Positions 1 through 6,364 of a stretch of 7,580 nt of DNA are shown here, piece after piece; position 1 is the stretch's first letter; each line of letters begins with the position of its first letter. The notes beneath the pieces are model-generated. The model was given only the letters and a program-made list of their open reading frames with translations, did not search any database and had not been told where the DNA came from. The DNA is taken from NCBI GenBank assembly GCA_934635515.1, contig CAKTZK010000071.1, positions 1 through 7,580 of the forward strand, read 5' to 3'. Source of the DNA: an uncultured Oscillospiraceae bacterium. Lineage in GTDB: Bacteria > Bacillota_A > Clostridia > Oscillospirales > Oscillospiraceae. The position numbers and the translations under genes are program-made.

Positions 1-516
1 GGTCAGGACTCCTCCACCACCCCCATCAAGAACGCCAAGGCGTACCTGGATAAGAAGGGCGTGTCTTACAAGGAGTACAACGGCACTACCACCGATGAGA
101 TCAGCCTGGCCGTCAGCAGCATCGTGGCCGACAAGGCGGACGCCGTGTTCACCCCCACCGACAACACCGTGATGACCGCCGAGCTTGCTATCTACGAGAC
201 CCTGGCTAAGGCCGGCATCCCCCACTACACCGGCGCTGACTCCTTTGCTCTGAACGGCGCGTTCCTGGGCTACGGCGTGGACTATGCCAACCTGGGCGTG
301 GAGACCGCCAACATGGTCTCCGGCATCCTCCTGGACGGCAACAAGCCCGCCACCACCGCTGTGCTGACCTTCGACAACGGCACCGCCACCATCAACACCG
401 ATGTCTGCCAGGAGCTGGGCCTGAACTATGACGACCTGGCCAAGACCTTCGCCCCCCTGTGCACCAAGGTCCAGTCCATCGTCACCGCCGAGAGCTTCGA
501 CGACCTGAATAAGTAA
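1..516 (+). CDS. ABC transporter substrate-binding protein, TrpX-like (C-terminal part, 5' end outside window)
   Basis: The reading frame is open from base 1 to a TAA at 514-516, giving 171 residues with no start in the window; the GTG at 61 is only an internal valine. The protein looks like the C-terminal lobe of the ABC_sub_bind family (TrpX type, COG2984). It has an alternating helix/strand pattern, the segment FTPTDNTV (about residues 50-57), which in this family lies at the ligand cleft, then a GIPHYTG strand and the GYGVDYANLG segment typical of the type 1 periplasmic-binding fold. The full protein should be an extracytoplasmic lipoprotein, but the signal peptide lies outside the window. 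It delivers ligand to the permease and ATPase encoded downstream. Relatives are tied to tryptophan or tyrosine uptake in some Firmicutes; the ligand here is unknown. A stem-loop follows 12 bases after the stop. Confidence 0.9.
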   Translation, partial: GQDSSTTPIKNAKAYLDKKGVSYKEYNGTTTDEISLAVSSIVADKADAVFTPTDNTVMTAELAIYETLAKAGIPHYTGADSFALNGAFLGYGVDYANLGVETANMVSGILLDGNKPATTAVLTFDNGTATINTDVCQELGLNYDDLAKTFAPLCTKVQSIVTAESFDDLNK

Positions 517-528
517 GAAACAAAAATT

Positions 529-567
529 CCATCGGCAGGGCGGGGCGCTCCCCCGCCCTGTTGATGG
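529..567 (+). terminator. GC-rich stem-loop after the binding-protein gene (attenuator or 3' stabiliser rather than a classic terminator)
   Basis: The 10-bp perfect stem CAGGGCGGGG/CCCCGCCCTG (536-545 with 551-560) has a 5-base loop. It is extended by two G-T pairs and five more pairs to 17 bp (529-567). No T-tract follows on the plus strand; an A-rich run (517-526) precedes it, so the T-tract would lie on the minus strand. Such hairpins after binding-protein genes often limit read-through into the permease gene or protect the mRNA 3' end. The role here is inferred. Confidence 0.55.
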
Positions 568-616
568 GCGAAGGGCCCCTTGCAGCCCCTCCCCCACGCA
601 CCCCTTGTAACGCTTT

Positions 617-682
617 CGTAGGGGCGACCCTTGCGGTCGCCCGCAACCCAGGCGCGGGGCGTCGGGGACGCCGCCACCTACG
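617..682. repeat. Repeat family A, composite unit 1 (CGTAGGGG ... CCACCTACG ends)
   Basis: The unit opens with CGTAGGGG and closes with the near inverse CACCTACG, so its ends form an imperfect terminal inverted repeat. Inside are two hairpins: GGGCGACC/GGTCGCCC (622-629 with 635-642) and GGCGTC/GACGCC (658-663 with 667-672). The second half is the inverted version of the family-A unit at 6187-6213. The unit lies in the spacer between the binding-protein and permease genes. The bases just before it (about 580-612) look like a worn remnant of the same family. Confidence 0.8.
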
Positions 683-703
683 AAATCCTATCGGTAACCC
701 CTC

Positions 704-757
704 CGTAGGGGCGACCCTTGCGGTCGCCCGCGGGAGGGGCAGAGCCCCTCCCCTACG
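704..757. repeat. Repeat family A, composite unit 2 (CGTAGGGG ... CCCCTACG ends)
   Basis: The 54-bp unit is bounded by the perfect inverse ends CGTAGGGG (704-711) and CCCCTACG (750-757). It holds the hairpin GGGCGACC/GGTCGCCC (709-716 with 722-729) and a perfect 9-bp hairpin GGGAGGGGC/GCCCCTCCC (732-740 with 744-752) with loop AGA. The left half is identical to that of unit 1, while the right half is different, so the halves behave as interchangeable modules. Confidence 0.8.
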
Positions 758-775
758 CACCACCCATAATGCATC

Positions 776-803
776 CGTAGGGGCGGACGCCTCTGTCCGC
801 CCG
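776..803. repeat. Repeat family A, unit 3 (GGCGGAC hairpin variant)
   Basis: CGTAGGGG is followed by the hairpin GGCGGAC/GTCCGCC with a 6-base loop, then CCG. The flanks match the other units, but the hairpin arms differ on both sides in a complementary way. This unit starts a block that is colinear with 6187-6329. Confidence 0.8.
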
Positions 804-831
804 CCGGACTTGCACCGCATTCCTTGTAATG

Positions 832-868
832 TGTCATTGCGAGGGCGCAAAGCGCCCGTGGCAATCCG
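832..868. repeat. Repeat family B (TCATTGCGAGG palindrome), copy 1
   Basis: This 37-bp palindromic unit is identical to 2746-2782. ATTGC pairs with GCAAT at the outside, and GGGCGC pairs with GCGCCC inside around an AAA loop. A shortened copy is at 6242-6262. Similar TCATTGCGAGG...GGCAATCC palindromes are scattered in many bacterial genomes; what they do is not settled as far as I know. Confidence 0.85.
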
Positions 869-876
869 TATCCCCC

Positions 877-935
877 GTCCCCAAAGGCTCCCCTTGATAA
901 GGGGAGCTGGCGCGGCGAAGCCGCGACTGAGGGGT
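877..935. repeat. Repeat family C (GTCCCCAAAGG two-hairpin element), copy 1
   Basis: This 59-bp element matches 6271-6329 at 49 of 59 positions with no gap. The ends can close as CCCC (879-882) with GGGG (931-934). Inside are the hairpins GCTCCCCTT/AAGGGGAGC (887-895 with 899-907) and CGCGGC/GCCGCG (911-916 with 920-925). The predicted shape is a closing helix with two arms. It ends 22 bases before the permease ribosome binding site. Confidence 0.85.
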
Positions 936-957
936 CACCCCCATCATTCCGCATTAA

Positions 958-962
958 AGGAG
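958..962 (+). promoter_or_regulatory. Ribosome binding site that decides the permease start
   Basis: AGGAG lies 3 bases before the ATG at 966 but 9 bases before the ATG at 972. The second spacing is normal, so translation probably starts at 972 and not at 966. Confidence 0.65.
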
Positions 963-971
963 AAGATGCCC

Positions 972-1889
972 ATGAATGTTTTATCCCTGGTCCAAACCGC
1001 CCTGGAGCTGGGCCTAATCTGCTCGCTGACGGTGCTGGCGCTGTTTTTGAGCTATTCCATGCTCAATGTCTGCGACCTGTCCACCGACGGCTGCTTCACC
1101 CTGGGCGCCGCTGTGGGCGCTACGGTGGCCATCGCCGGGCATCCCTACCTGGCCATCCTGGCCGCTATGGCCGCCGGCGTCCTCTCCGGCTTCATCACCG
1201 CCCTGCTGCAAACGAAAATGGGCATCGACAGCCTCCTGGCGGGCATCATCGTCAACACCGGGCTGTATTCCATCAACATCGCCGTCATGAGCGGCTCGTC
1301 TCTTTTAAACATGAATAAAACCGAGACCGTCTTCACCAAGGCCCGGGCCCTGCTGGAGGGCACCTTCCTTTCTGAGCAGTATAAGCTGTTCGTGGCGGTC
1401 ATCGCCGTAGCCGCCGTGGTGGCGTTTTTGGCCTTGTTCCTGCGCACCCGCCTGGGCCTTGCCATCCGCGCCACCGGCGACAATCCCGACATGGTCCGCT
1501 CCTCCTCCATCAACCCCACCTTCACCACCATCGTGGGCCTGTGCATAGCCAACGCCTTCACGGGCCTGTCCGGCTGCCTGCTGGCCCAGAGCCAGAAGTC
1601 CGTGAGCATCGACATCGGCACCGGCATGGTGACCATCGCCCTGGCCTCCCTGCTTATGGGCCAGGTGCTCATGGGCAAGGGCAGCATCCTCAAGCGGGCC
1701 ATCGGCATGGTGGTGGGCGCCTTCGCCTTCCGCCTGGTGTATACCATCGCCCTGCGGCTGGATATGCCCGCCTTCATGCTGAAGCTGGTGTCCTCGGTGA
1801 TCGTGGTGTTGGCCATCGCCACGCCCTATTTCAAAAAGCAAATGCCCATGCTGCGCCGCCGCATGGCCGCGCGAAAGGAGGCCCGGTGA
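972..1889 (+). CDS. ABC transporter permease, TrpY-like (BPD_transp_2 family)
   Basis: Membrane permease of an ABC importer, 305 residues and about eight or nine hydrophobic segments (near 11-33, 43-78, 84-107, 137-157, 185-206, 213-234, 244-262 and 269-285). Family features are LSTDGCFTLGAA (residues 37-48), next to the first membrane helices, and the cytoplasmic coupling stretch LGLAIRATGDNPDMVRSS (161-178) that should contact the ATPase. This matches COG4120 permeases paired with TrpX-type binding proteins. The frame stays open upstream to an ATG at 561, but that 137-residue extension is translated repeat DNA and is rejected; AGGAG at 958-962 supports 972. The stop TGA is followed by one base and then the ATPase ATG, so the two genes are translationally linked. 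The C-terminus is rich in arginine and probably cytoplasmic. Confidence 0.92.
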   Translation: MNVLSLVQTALELGLICSLTVLALFLSYSMLNVCDLSTDGCFTLGAAVGATVAIAGHPYLAILAAMAAGVLSGFITALLQTKMGIDSLLAGIIVNTGLYSINIAVMSGSSLLNMNKTETVFTKARALLEGTFLSEQYKLFVAVIAVAAVVAFLALFLRTRLGLAIRATGDNPDMVRSSSINPTFTTIVGLCIANAFTGLSGCLLAQSQKSVSIDIGTGMVTIALASLLMGQVLMGKGSILKRAIGMVVGAFAFRLVYTIALRLDMPAFMLKLVSSVIVVLAIATPYFKKQMPMLRRRMAARKEAR

Positions 1890-1890
1890 T

Positions 1891-2679
1891 ATGCTGAAGA
1901 TTGACCACATTTCCAAGACCTTCAACCCCGGCACCATTAACGAAAAGGTGGCCCTGCGGGATCTGAGCCTGCACCTGGCCCCCGGGGATTTCGTCACCAT
2001 CATCGGCTCCAACGGCGCGGGTAAATCCACTCTGTTTAACGCGATATGCGGCAGCTTTTTCACCGACTGCGGCAGCATTTACCTGGACGGCAAAAATATC
2101 ACCTTCCAGCCGGAATACCAGCGCTCCCGGCAAATTGGCCGCCTGTTTCAGGACCCCATGCGCGGCAGCGCGCCCCACATGACCATTGAGGAAAACCTCT
2201 CCCTGGCGGCGGCCTCCGGCGGCTGGCTCAGCCATGTGACCCGGGCGGAAAAGGCCGCGTTCCGGGAGAAATTGGCCCAACTGAACATGGGCCTGGAGGA
2301 CCGCATGAAGCAGCCCGTGGGCCTGCTCTCCGGCGGCCAGCGCCAGGCGCTTACGCTGATGATGGCCACCTTCAAGCCCCCCAAACTCCTGCTGCTGGAC
2401 GAGCACACCGCCGCCCTGGACCCCGGCACGGCGGAAAAGGTCCTGGAGATCACCCGCCAGACCGTGGCGGAAAACCACATCACCACCCTCATGGTCACCC
2501 ACAACATGCACCAGGCCCTGGAGCTGGGCAACCGCACCCTCATGATGGACAGCGGCCACATCATCTTGGATGTCTCCGGCCCCGAGCGGGCGGGCATGAC
2601 CGTGGAGGACCTGCTGGCAAAGTTCAAAAGCGGCGCCGGCAAGGACCTGGATAACGACCGTATTCTGCTCTCAGAGTGA
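1891..2679 (+). CDS. ABC transporter ATP-binding protein, TrpZ-like
   Basis: ATPase of the importer, 262 residues, a normal length for one nucleotide-binding domain. Walker A is GSNGAGKST (39-47), the Q-loop glutamine is Q87, the signature is LSGGQRQ (146-152), Walker B is LLLLDE (166-171) followed by HTAALDP, and the switch histidine is H204, so all catalytic elements are intact. The LSGGQRQALTLMMAT and DEHTAALDP wording fits the COG1101 ATPases found with TrpX/TrpY-type partners. A strong AAAGGAGG (1874-1881) lies 9 bases before the ATG, inside the end of the permease gene. It should form a homodimer on the cytoplasmic face of the permease. It is the last gene of the operon, with a terminator 20 bases after its stop. 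Confidence 0.93.
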   Translation: MLKIDHISKTFNPGTINEKVALRDLSLHLAPGDFVTIIGSNGAGKSTLFNAICGSFFTDCGSIYLDGKNITFQPEYQRSRQIGRLFQDPMRGSAPHMTIEENLSLAAASGGWLSHVTRAEKAAFREKLAQLNMGLEDRMKQPVGLLSGGQRQALTLMMATFKPPKLLLLDEHTAALDPGTAEKVLEITRQTVAENHITTLMVTHNMHQALELGNRTLMMDSGHIILDVSGPERAGMTVEDLLAKFKSGAGKDLDNDRILLSE

Positions 2680-2698
2680 ATTGTTTAATATGTATAGC

Positions 2699-2730
2699 AA
2701 AAAAAGCACCCCACCCGGGGTGCTTTTTTT
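2699..2730 (+). terminator. Intrinsic terminator of the TrpXYZ-like operon (probably bidirectional)
   Basis: The 7-bp stem GCACCCC/GGGGTGC (2706-2712 with 2717-2723) has the loop ACCC, seven T bases after it and seven A bases before it. The A/T runs can extend the stem and make it work in both directions, so it could also catch transcripts leaking leftwards from phoU. Confidence 0.93.
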
Positions 2731-2745
2731 ACCGTGCCGTATTCC

Positions 2746-2794
2746 TGTCATTGCGAGGGCGCAAAGCGCCCGTGGCAATCCGCGCCCCCGTCCC
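2746..2794. repeat. Repeat family B, copy 2, with the broken start of family C
   Basis: 2746-2782 is identical over 37 bases to 832-868. It is followed by a C-rich linker of 7 bases and then GTCCC, which is where family C begins at 877 and 6271, but the match stops there. The preceding bases (about 2736-2745, CCGTATTCC) resemble the linker before copy 1. This is a truncated copy of the composite repeat, between two convergent operons. The remaining spacer (2795-2828) shows nothing I recognise. Confidence 0.8.
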
Positions 2795-2828
2795 TATTGA
2801 AGCGCCGGAAGGGTCGTCGTCTACCCGC

Positions 2829-2859
2829 AAAAAAAGACTGCCGCGCCATCGCAGCAGTC
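2829..2859 (-). terminator. Intrinsic terminator of the pst-phoU operon
   Basis: Read on the minus strand, the stem GACTGC-T-GCG with loop ATGG and CGC-G-GCAGTC (2859-2836, one T-G pair) is followed by seven T bases (2835-2829). It lies 29 bases after the phoU stop. Confidence 0.92.
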
Positions 2860-2888
2860 CCTGTTATTTCATATAATTCCCCGGGTTT

Positions 2889-3533
2889 TCACGCCTCCGG
2901 CGGGTGCGCCCCCGTCACCGAGAAGATCACCCACTCGGCAATGTTCGTGGCGTGGTCCCCGATGCGCTCGTAGTATTTTGCGATCATCAGCAGGTCCAGC
3001 ACCGATTCCCCGTTCTCCGGGTCCCGGGCGATGCACCCGATGAGCCGCTTCTTCACCTGGCTGAAATACTCGTCTACCTGGTCGTCCTGGGCGATGACTC
3101 GCTTGGCCAGGTCCGTGTCCTGCTTCACATAGGCGTCCACGCTGTCCGTCACCATGCGGATCACCGCCTGGGCCATCTGCCGCAGCAGGTCGTCGTGCTC
3201 CGCGGCCCCGTCCAAAAACGACACGATCTCCGCAATGTCCTCCGCCTGGTCGCCGATGCGCTCCATGTCGGTGATCATCTTCAGCGCCGCAGAAATTTGC
3301 CGCAGATCCCTTGCCACCGGCTGCTGCTGCAGCAGCAGCTTCAGGCACAGGGACTCGATGCTCCGTTCCTTTTCGTCGATCTCCGTGTCCACCGGCGCCA
3401 CCTTGGCCGCCAGCGTCTTGTCGCCCTCGGTCAGTGCTCGGGAGGCCAGGGCGATGACCTCCTCGCACAGGGCGCCCATCTCCGTCAGCTCCCGGTTTAG
3501 CTGCGCCAGCTGTCGGTCGAATCTGTTTCTCAT
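2889..3533 (-). CDS. phoU: Phosphate signalling complex protein PhoU
   Basis: PhoU connects the Pst transporter to the PhoR sensor kinase and keeps the Pho response off when phosphate is plentiful. It is 214 residues, typical for the family, with the two tandem three-helix PhoU repeats. Each ends with the hallmark metal-binding motif: MERIGDQAEDIAE (90-102) and YERIGDHATNIAE (188-200). It is cytoplasmic and all helical. The ATG overlaps the pstB stop by one base (TAATG). A GGGAGG ribosome binding site lies 8 bases upstream, inside the end of pstB, so expression should follow pstB closely. It is the last gene of the operon. Confidence 0.97.
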   Translation of the reverse strand: MRNRFDRQLAQLNRELTEMGALCEEVIALASRALTEGDKTLAAKVAPVDTEIDEKERSIESLCLKLLLQQQPVARDLRQISAALKMITDMERIGDQAEDIAEIVSFLDGAAEHDDLLRQMAQAVIRMVTDSVDAYVKQDTDLAKRVIAQDDQVDEYFSQVKKRLIGCIARDPENGESVLDLLMIAKYYERIGDHATNIAEWVIFSVTGAHPPEA

Positions 3534-4288
3534 TATCCAAACCTCCCGGTGATATAGTCCTCCGTCCGCTTGTCCTGGGGATAGGCGAACAGCTTCTCCG
3601 TCTTGCCCATCTCCACCAGCTCTCCCAGCAGGAAGAAGGCCGTGTTGTCGGAGATGCGCGCCGCCTGCTGCATGTTGTGGGTCACCATCACCACGGTGTA
3701 CTTGCTTTTCAGCTCAATGGCTAAATCTTCAATTTTCGAGGTAGAGATGGGGTCCAGGGCGCTGGTGGCCTCGTCCATCAGCAGTACCTCCGGCTCCACC
3801 GCCAAAGCCCGGGCGATGCACAGCCGCTGCTGCTGCCCGCCGGAGAGGCCCAGGGCGCTCTTTTTCAGCCGATCCTTCACCTCGTCCCAGATGGCCGCCG
3901 ACCGCAGAGACTTCTCCACGATCTCGTCCAGCTCCTTCCGCCCCCGGATGCCGTGGGTCCGGGGCCCGTAGGCCACATTGTCGTAGATGCTCATAGGGAA
4001 GGGATTGGCCTTCTGAAACACCATGCCGATGCGCCGGCGCAGCACGGTGGGGTCCACAGATGCATCATAGATGTTCTCCCCGTGAAAATCCACCTCGCCC
4101 TCGATTTTCACCCCCGTGATCAGGTCGTTCATGCGGTTCAGGGTCCGCAGAAAAGTGGACTTGCCGCAGCCCGAGGGCCCGATGAAGGCGGTGATCTCAT
4201 GGGCCGGGATGTCCAGGGTAATGTGGTGCAGTGCCTGGTTGGCTCCGTACCACAGGTCCAGGTCCTTCGCCTGCAAAATAGGCTCCAT
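3533..4288 (-). CDS. pstB: Phosphate ABC transporter ATP-binding protein PstB
   Basis: ATPase that powers phosphate import through PstC/PstA. With the start at 4288 it has 251 residues, the usual length. Walker A is GPSGCGKST (37-45), the Q-loop is VFQKANPFP (90-98), a PstB hallmark, the signature is LSGGQQQ (148-154), Walker B is VLLMDE (168-173) followed by ATSALDP, and the switch histidine is H204. All are intact. A GTG three codons upstream (4297) overlaps the ribosome binding site GGAG (4300-4297), whereas the ATG at 4288 sits 8 bases after it, so 4288 is preferred. The pstA stop is 5 bases before this start. Alternative ATPase identities are unlikely because NRMND and QKANPFP are specific to PstB and the neighbours are pst genes. 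Confidence 0.97.
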   Translation of the reverse strand: MEPILQAKDLDLWYGANQALHHITLDIPAHEITAFIGPSGCGKSTFLRTLNRMNDLITGVKIEGEVDFHGENIYDASVDPTVLRRRIGMVFQKANPFPMSIYDNVAYGPRTHGIRGRKELDEIVEKSLRSAAIWDEVKDRLKKSALGLSGGQQQRLCIARALAVEPEVLLMDEATSALDPISTSKIEDLAIELKSKYTVVMVTHNMQQAARISDNTAFFLLGELVEMGKTEKLFAYPQDKRTEDYITGRFG

Positions 4289-4293
4289 ATCGC

Positions 4294-5151
4294 TCACTCC
4301 TTTCCGTTCTTCAGCTTCCGCCCTACCCAGGCGGCCGCCAGGTTGATGATCAGCGTCAGCGCCATTAAAATGGTGGCAATGGAGAAGGCCAGGGCCGTCT
4401 CCCCGCCCTCCGTGGCGTATACATACAGTGCCACCGTCAGTGTGGCGGCGGAGGTATGCAGGGAGTCGATGAAGTTCACCAGCACCATGCCGAAGCCCGC
4501 CGTATACAGCAGCGCCGCGCTCTCACTTACAATGCGCCCCACCGCCAGAATGCACCCGGTGACGATGCCGTCCACGGCGTTGGGCAGCACCACCGTGCGG
4601 ATCATGTGCCACTTGCCTGCGCCCAGGCCCGTGGCCCCCTCCCGGTAGGACTGGGGCACCGCCTTCAGGCTCTCCTGGGTGGTACGCACCACCGTGGGCA
4701 GGATCATCACCACCAGGGTCAGGCTCCCTGCCAGCACACCTGCCTGCAGGCCCATCTTCTGCACGAAAAACAGCATTCCCACCAGGCCGAAGATGATGGA
4801 CGGTATGCCCGTCAGGGTCTCCGTGGCAAACTCGATAACGCGCACCAGCTTGGCGCTTTTCGCGTATTCCGTCAGATAGATGGCCGCGCCCACACCGATG
4901 GGCAGCACAAGGGCCATAGCCACCAGGATAATATATAAGGTGTTGAGAATGTTGGGCAGGATGCCCACGGTGTTTTTAATATAGCTGGTCTGGGTGGTGA
5001 GTATCTCCCAGCTCAGCCCCGGAATGCCCCGGTAAAAGATGTACCCGATGAGAAAGAGCAGCAGCCCGCAGGTAAGGACGGCGCCCAGCCGCACCAGCAC
5101 CGCCAGGGTGCCGTTATAGACCCTGCGCCGCAGGGAGAGCTTTTCGCCCAT
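4294..5151 (-). CDS. pstA: Phosphate ABC transporter permease PstA
   Basis: One of the two membrane subunits of the phosphate channel. With the start at 5151 it has 285 residues and about six membrane helices (near 20-41, 70-94, 114-132, 136-152, 193-213 and 255-276). The cytoplasmic EAA-type loop that docks on PstB is [21 protein letters not shown] (170-190). [16 protein letters not shown] (111-126) is a typical PstA/PstC core segment. In-frame ATGs also exist at 5184 and 5160. The first overlaps pstC by 32 bases and the second directly touches the AAAGGGG ribosome binding site, while 5151 lies 9 bases after it and one base after the pstC stop. The short basic N-terminus fits a cytoplasmic start. 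It pairs with PstC encoded just upstream. Confidence 0.95.
   Translation of the reverse strand: MGEKLSLRRRVYNGTLAVLVRLGAVLTCGLLLFLIGYIFYRGIPGLSWEILTTQTSYIKNTVGILPNILNTLYIILVAMALVLPIGVGAAIYLTEYAKSAKLVRVIEFATETLTGIPSIIFGLVGMLFFVQKMGLQAGVLAGSLTLVVMILPTVVRTTQESLKAVPQSYREGATGLGAGKWHMIRTVVLPNAVDGIVTGCILAVGRIVSESAALLYTAGFGMVLVNFIDSLHTSAATLTVALYVYATEGGETALAFSIATILMALTLIINLAAAWVGRKLKNGKE
4297..4303 (-). promoter_or_regulatory. Ribosome binding site that decides the pstB start
   Basis: AAAGGAG on the minus strand overlaps the end of pstA. It is 8 bases before the ATG at 4288, while the in-frame GTG at 4297 begins within it. Confidence 0.8.
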
Positions 5152-5152
5152 A

Positions 5153-6085
5153 TTACGCATCCCCTTTCTTTTTGATGAGTACATTCAAAAGCACATTGAT
5201 GAGCATGATAAACAGGAACAGCACCAGCCCGATGGAGAACAGCGCCTGGTGATACAGGCTCCCCACCTGGGCGTAGCCCATGCCGGACACGATGCCCGTG
5301 GTCAAAAACCGCACCGGCGTGAACATCGACGGCATGTTGGACACATTGCCCGACACCATGATGATGGCCATGGCCTCGCCGATGGCCCGTCCCACACCCA
5401 GGACGATGGCCGCCGCCACGCCGCTGCCCGCCGCCGGAAGCGTCACCTTGAAATAGGTCTCCAGCTTCGTGGCCCCCAGGGCCAGGCTGGCCTCCTCATA
5501 TTCCTTGGGCACCGCCCGCAGGGCGTTCTCCGCCACATTGATGATGCTGGGCAAAATCATGATAGCCAGCACGATCATGGCCGCCAGCAGGCAGGCCCCG
5601 GAGCTGAGGGAGAAGGTCCGCTGAATGGCCGGCACCAGCACGATCATGCCCACCAGGCCGTATACCACCGACGGGATGCCCGCAAGCAGCTGCACCGCCG
5701 TGCGGATGGCCGCCGCCACCTTAGGCGGCGCGATCTTCGCCAGATACACCGCCGTCAGAAGTCCCACCGGCACCCCCAGCACTACCGCCCCGGCGGTGCC
5801 GTATACAGAGGTGAGAATAAAGGGCAGAATTCCGAATTTTGCCCCGGTAGTGGCGTTGGTGGGATCCCAGACCTGGCCGAACAGGAAATCCGTCAGCCCG
5901 ATCTGCCGGATAGCGGGCAGTCCCGAGAGGATCAGGTAAATGCTGATGAGCAGTACAAACCCCACCGCCAGCGTTCCGCACAGCAGAAACAGCACCTGGA
6001 TGCCGCCCTCCGCGGCCTTGCGTACCTCCCGTGCGCTCCGCCTTTTCCGGACTGCACCTCCCGCCGTCAAACTCTCGACTGTCAT
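5153..6085 (-). CDS. pstC: Phosphate ABC transporter permease PstC
   Basis: Second membrane subunit of the phosphate channel, 310 residues from the start at 6085. About six membrane helices are visible (near 30-54, 87-116, 135-153, 163-183, 223-243 and 280-304). A periplasm-side stretch FGQVWDPTNATTGAKFGILPF (69-89) is typical of PstC. The EAA-type loop EEASLALGATKLETYFKVTLP (197-217) docks on PstB. The start at 6085 is chosen because AAGGAG (6098-6093) is 7 bases upstream of it, while the ATG at 6091 leaves only one base. The basic N-terminal region before helix 1 is cytoplasmic. It is separated from pstS by about 318 bases of mostly repeat DNA, and followed at once by pstA. Confidence 0.95.
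   Translation of the reverse strand: MTVESLTAGGAVRKRRSAREVRKAAEGGIQVLFLLCGTLAVGFVLLISIYLILSGLPAIRQIGLTDFLFGQVWDPTNATTGAKFGILPFILTSVYGTAGAVVLGVPVGLLTAVYLAKIAPPKVAAAIRTAVQLLAGIPSVVYGLVGMIVLVPAIQRTFSLSSGACLLAAMIVLAIMILPSIINVAENALRAVPKEYEEASLALGATKLETYFKVTLPAAGSGVAAAIVLGVGRAIGEAMAIIMVSGNVSNMPSMFTPVRFLTTGIVSGMGYAQVGSLYHQALFSIGLVLFLFIMLINVLLNVLIKKKGDA
5161..5167 (-). promoter_or_regulatory. Ribosome binding site that decides the pstA start
   Basis: AAAGGGG on the minus strand, inside the end of pstC, is 9 bases before the ATG at 5151 and directly abuts the alternative ATG at 5160. It is a somewhat weak site compared with its neighbours. Confidence 0.6.
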
Positions 6086-6092
6086 ATCCATT

Positions 6093-6098
6093 CTCCTT
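6093..6098 (-). promoter_or_regulatory. Ribosome binding site that decides the pstC start
   Basis: AAGGAG on the minus strand is 7 bases before the ATG at 6085 and one base before the ATG at 6091, so 6085 is the likely start. I see no convincing separate promoter for pstC. The AT-rich stretch at 6101-6115 has a TATAAA-like hexamer, but no -35 element at proper distance. Confidence 0.7.
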
Positions 6099-6129
6099 CC
6101 AATTTATATAAAACCATCAAAAATCAGCC

Positions 6130-6156
6130 CGTAGGGGCGACCCTCGCGGTCGCCCG
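6130..6156. repeat. Repeat family A, unit 4
   Basis: CGTAGGGG is followed by the GGGCGACC/GGTCGCCC hairpin. It is nearly the same as 617-643, with one loop base changed (CTCGC for CTTGC). It lies between pstC and pstS. Confidence 0.8.
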
Positions 6157-6186
6157 CCCGACACTGCATCGCACATCTTGCCCTTT

Positions 6187-6213
6187 CGTAGGGGGCGGCG
6201 TCCCGACGCCCCG
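6187..6213. repeat. Repeat family A, unit 5 (GGCGTC hairpin variant)
   Basis: CGTAGGGGG is followed by a GGCGTC/GACGCC hairpin and CCCG. It is the direct-orientation counterpart of the inverted half at 652-682. It opens the composite block colinear with 776-935. Confidence 0.75.
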
Positions 6214-6241
6214 TTTACCGCACTCCATGTAAAAAACCATG

Positions 6242-6262
6242 TGTCACTGGTGCGGCAATCCG
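6242..6262. repeat. Repeat family B, copy 3 (internally deleted)
   Basis: TGTCACTGG joins to TGCGGCAATCCG. Compared with 832-868, the outer parts are kept but about 16 bases with the central hairpin are missing. The 28-base linker before it and the 8-base linker after it have the same lengths as in copy 1. Confidence 0.7.
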
Positions 6263-6270
6263 CAACTCCC

Positions 6271-6329
6271 GTCCCCAAAGGCTCCCCTGCGCAAGGGGAG
6301 CTGTCACGGCTCCGCCGTGACTGAGGGGT
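6271..6329. repeat. Repeat family C, copy 2
   Basis: This 59-bp element is the same length as 877-935. The closing helix is CCCC (6273-6276) with GGGG (6325-6328). The first arm is GCTCCCCT/AGGGGAGC and the second is GTCACGGC/GCCGTGAC (6303-6310 with 6314-6321), a perfect 8-bp stem. The differences from copy 1 lie in loops, at a loop-closing pair or in the second stem, where one is compensatory. Confidence 0.85.
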
Positions 6330-6364
6330 CGGCCCCAGCAGCATTTATCTAATACACGCCGTAC

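Noticed and set aside
617..935. Possible CRISPR array
   Set aside because: Repeats are palindromic units of several families with different lengths and irregular spacing, and the linkers are themselves similar; there are no unique spacers of constant size and no cas genes.
561..1889. 442-residue permease starting at 561
   Set aside because: The first 137 residues are translated repeats without a ribosome binding site, and homologous permeases begin near the ATG at 972.
1145..2078. Long minus-strand open frames opposite the permease and ATPase genes
   Set aside because: They are low-complexity shadows (rich in His, Gly, Gln or Met, Arg) created by GC-rich third codon positions of the real genes; no domain is recognisable.
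1..2679. Firm assignment of the first importer to tryptophan uptake (trpXYZ)
   Set aside because: Family membership is clear, but the ligand is not readable from half of the binding protein, and the upstream leader, where a T-box or other sensor could give the answer, is outside the window.
2676..2973. Short plus-strand open frames between the two operons
   Set aside because: They run through a terminator, a family B repeat and the end of phoU and have no plausible ribosome binding site.
6101..6120. Separate promoter for pstC
   Set aside because: A TATAAA-like hexamer exists in the AT-rich patch, but there is no -35 at 16-18 bases; GC-rich repeats lie there instead.
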